DNA of 64,000 nucleotides from Sphingobium limneticum. GTDB taxonomy: Bacteria; Pseudomonadota; Alphaproteobacteria; Sphingomonadales; Sphingomonadaceae. Location of the stretch: assembly GCF_008710155.1 (NCBI RefSeq), contig NZ_VYPZ01000001.1:372001-436000 (forward strand), read 5' to 3'. The position numbers and the translations under genes are program-made. Position 1 is the stretch's first letter, and each line of letters opens with the position of its first letter. Positions 63,655-64,000 of the stretch are shown here, one piece after another. Under the pieces are notes generated by a model that worked only from the letters and a program-made list of their open reading frames with translations, did no database searches and was not told the origin of the DNA.

Positions 63655-63689
63655 TATACTCACCAGTAGATAAAATACGAGAGAGTATA
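63655..63689. promoter_or_regulatory. Inverted repeat TATACTC-N21-GAGTATA
   Basis: Located between the divergent TetR and acyl-CoA dehydrogenase genes and reaching the start codon of the latter. The 7-bp arms are perfect. It may be the TetR operator or a pair of half-sites overlapping both promoters. Confidence 0.45.
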
Positions 63690-64000
63690 TGCTGACGGAG
63701 ATTCAGGCCGCTATCCGCGACACCGTGCGTGATTTCGCACAGGATATGATCCGTCCGCACAGCGCTCGCTTCGAATCGGAAGGCGGCTATCCGCCCGCCT
63801 TGTTCCAAGAAATGGCCGGCCTCGGCCTGTGGGGCATGACCGCACCCGAAGCCTTTGGCGGGGCGGAGGCCGACGCCGTCTCCTACGCGCTGGCTCTGAT
63901 GGAGATCGCAGCGGCGGACGGCGCGCTGTCCACCATCGTCTCGATCCAGAACAGCATCCTCGTCTCGGGCCTGCTCAAGGATGGCAGCGATGCGCAAAAG
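63689..64000 (+). CDS. Acyl-CoA dehydrogenase (5' part)
   Basis: The frame opens with ATG at 63689 (GAGAG before it) and is still open at the window end, giving 104 residues. The N-terminal helical domain is clear: IQAAIRDTVRDFAQDMIRP, FQEMAGLGLWGMTAPEAFGG and YALALMEIAAADGALSTIVS. It should oxidise an acyl-CoA at the alpha-beta bond in fatty acid or branched-chain amino acid breakdown; the catalytic Glu lies outside the window. Confidence 0.92.
   Translation, partial: MLTEIQAAIRDTVRDFAQDMIRPHSARFESEGGYPPALFQEMAGLGLWGMTAPEAFGGAEADAVSYALALMEIAAADGALSTIVSIQNSILVSGLLKDGSDAQK

Overview
The window looks like a chromosomal stretch of an alphaproteobacterium of the Sphingomonadaceae (Sphingobium/Sphingomonas-like). 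This is inferred from the high-GC coding style, GGAGAGG-type ribosome binding sites, several Tat-exported sugar enzymes, two large TonB-dependent receptors next to LacI regulators, and the intergenic palindrome built on ATTCCCGCGAAGGCGGGAAT. No rRNA, tRNA, CRISPR array, IS element or phage gene was seen. About 50 genes are supported; two are broken, and one gene at each end of the window is cut.

Layout. 1-4.2 kb: a cut Tat-exported Gfo/Idh/MocA oxidoreductase, an orphan LuxR-type HTH protein, and a gluconate module (GntP permease, GntR-FCD regulator, gluconokinase) with a 25-codon leader ORF before gntP. 4.4-10.5 kb: a secreted protein with two pectate-lyase-3-like helices and a beta-propeller, then a TonB receptor; both are preceded by the same NarL-like 16-bp palindrome. 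10.7-21.1 kb: a 3-keto-glycoside oxidation locus (Gfo/Idh, cytochrome c, three TIM-barrel isomerase-like proteins, MFS transporter, DUF1080 hydrolase, gluconate-2-dehydrogenase-3-like small subunit, GMC dehydrogenase with a probable [3Fe-4S] motif), followed by a LacI regulator and a Dabb protein. 21.1-27.0 kb: GH28 and GH2 enzymes, then a divergent pair fitting the last and first steps of non-phosphorylated L-fucose/L-rhamnose breakdown.

27.2-40.8 kb: a pectin/hexuronate block (ExuT-like transporter, hydratase-family protein, LacI, kduI, kduD, esterase, cupin, pectate lyase, TonB receptor, GH43). Four copies of an ACCGGT-centred palindrome, in front of four transcription units, suggest one LacI regulon. 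40.9-46.1 kb: Lrp regulator and phhA-hppD-hmgA-fahA, phenylalanine/tyrosine breakdown to fumarate and acetoacetate. 46.0-48.0 kb: a frameshifted glycosyltransferase and a truncated, stop-containing UDP-glucuronate decarboxylase, remains of a glycan-synthesis cluster. 48.0-57.6 kb: ThuA-like protein, a second GH2, a third LacI, and uxaC / uxaA-uxuB divergent around a perfect 20-bp palindrome. 57.6-64 kb: pirin/LysR pair, alpha/beta hydrolase, katG, TetR and the start of an acyl-CoA dehydrogenase.

As a whole the region can be read as a plant-polysaccharide scavenging island. Outer-membrane receptors import oligosaccharides; exported lyases, hydrolases and an esterase trim them; periplasmic 3-dehydrogenation feeds electrons to a c-type cytochrome; and uronates and gluconate go through KduI/KduD, UxaC/UxuB/UxaA and GntK toward the Entner-Doudoroff route. 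UxuA, KdgK and KDPG aldolase are not in the window.
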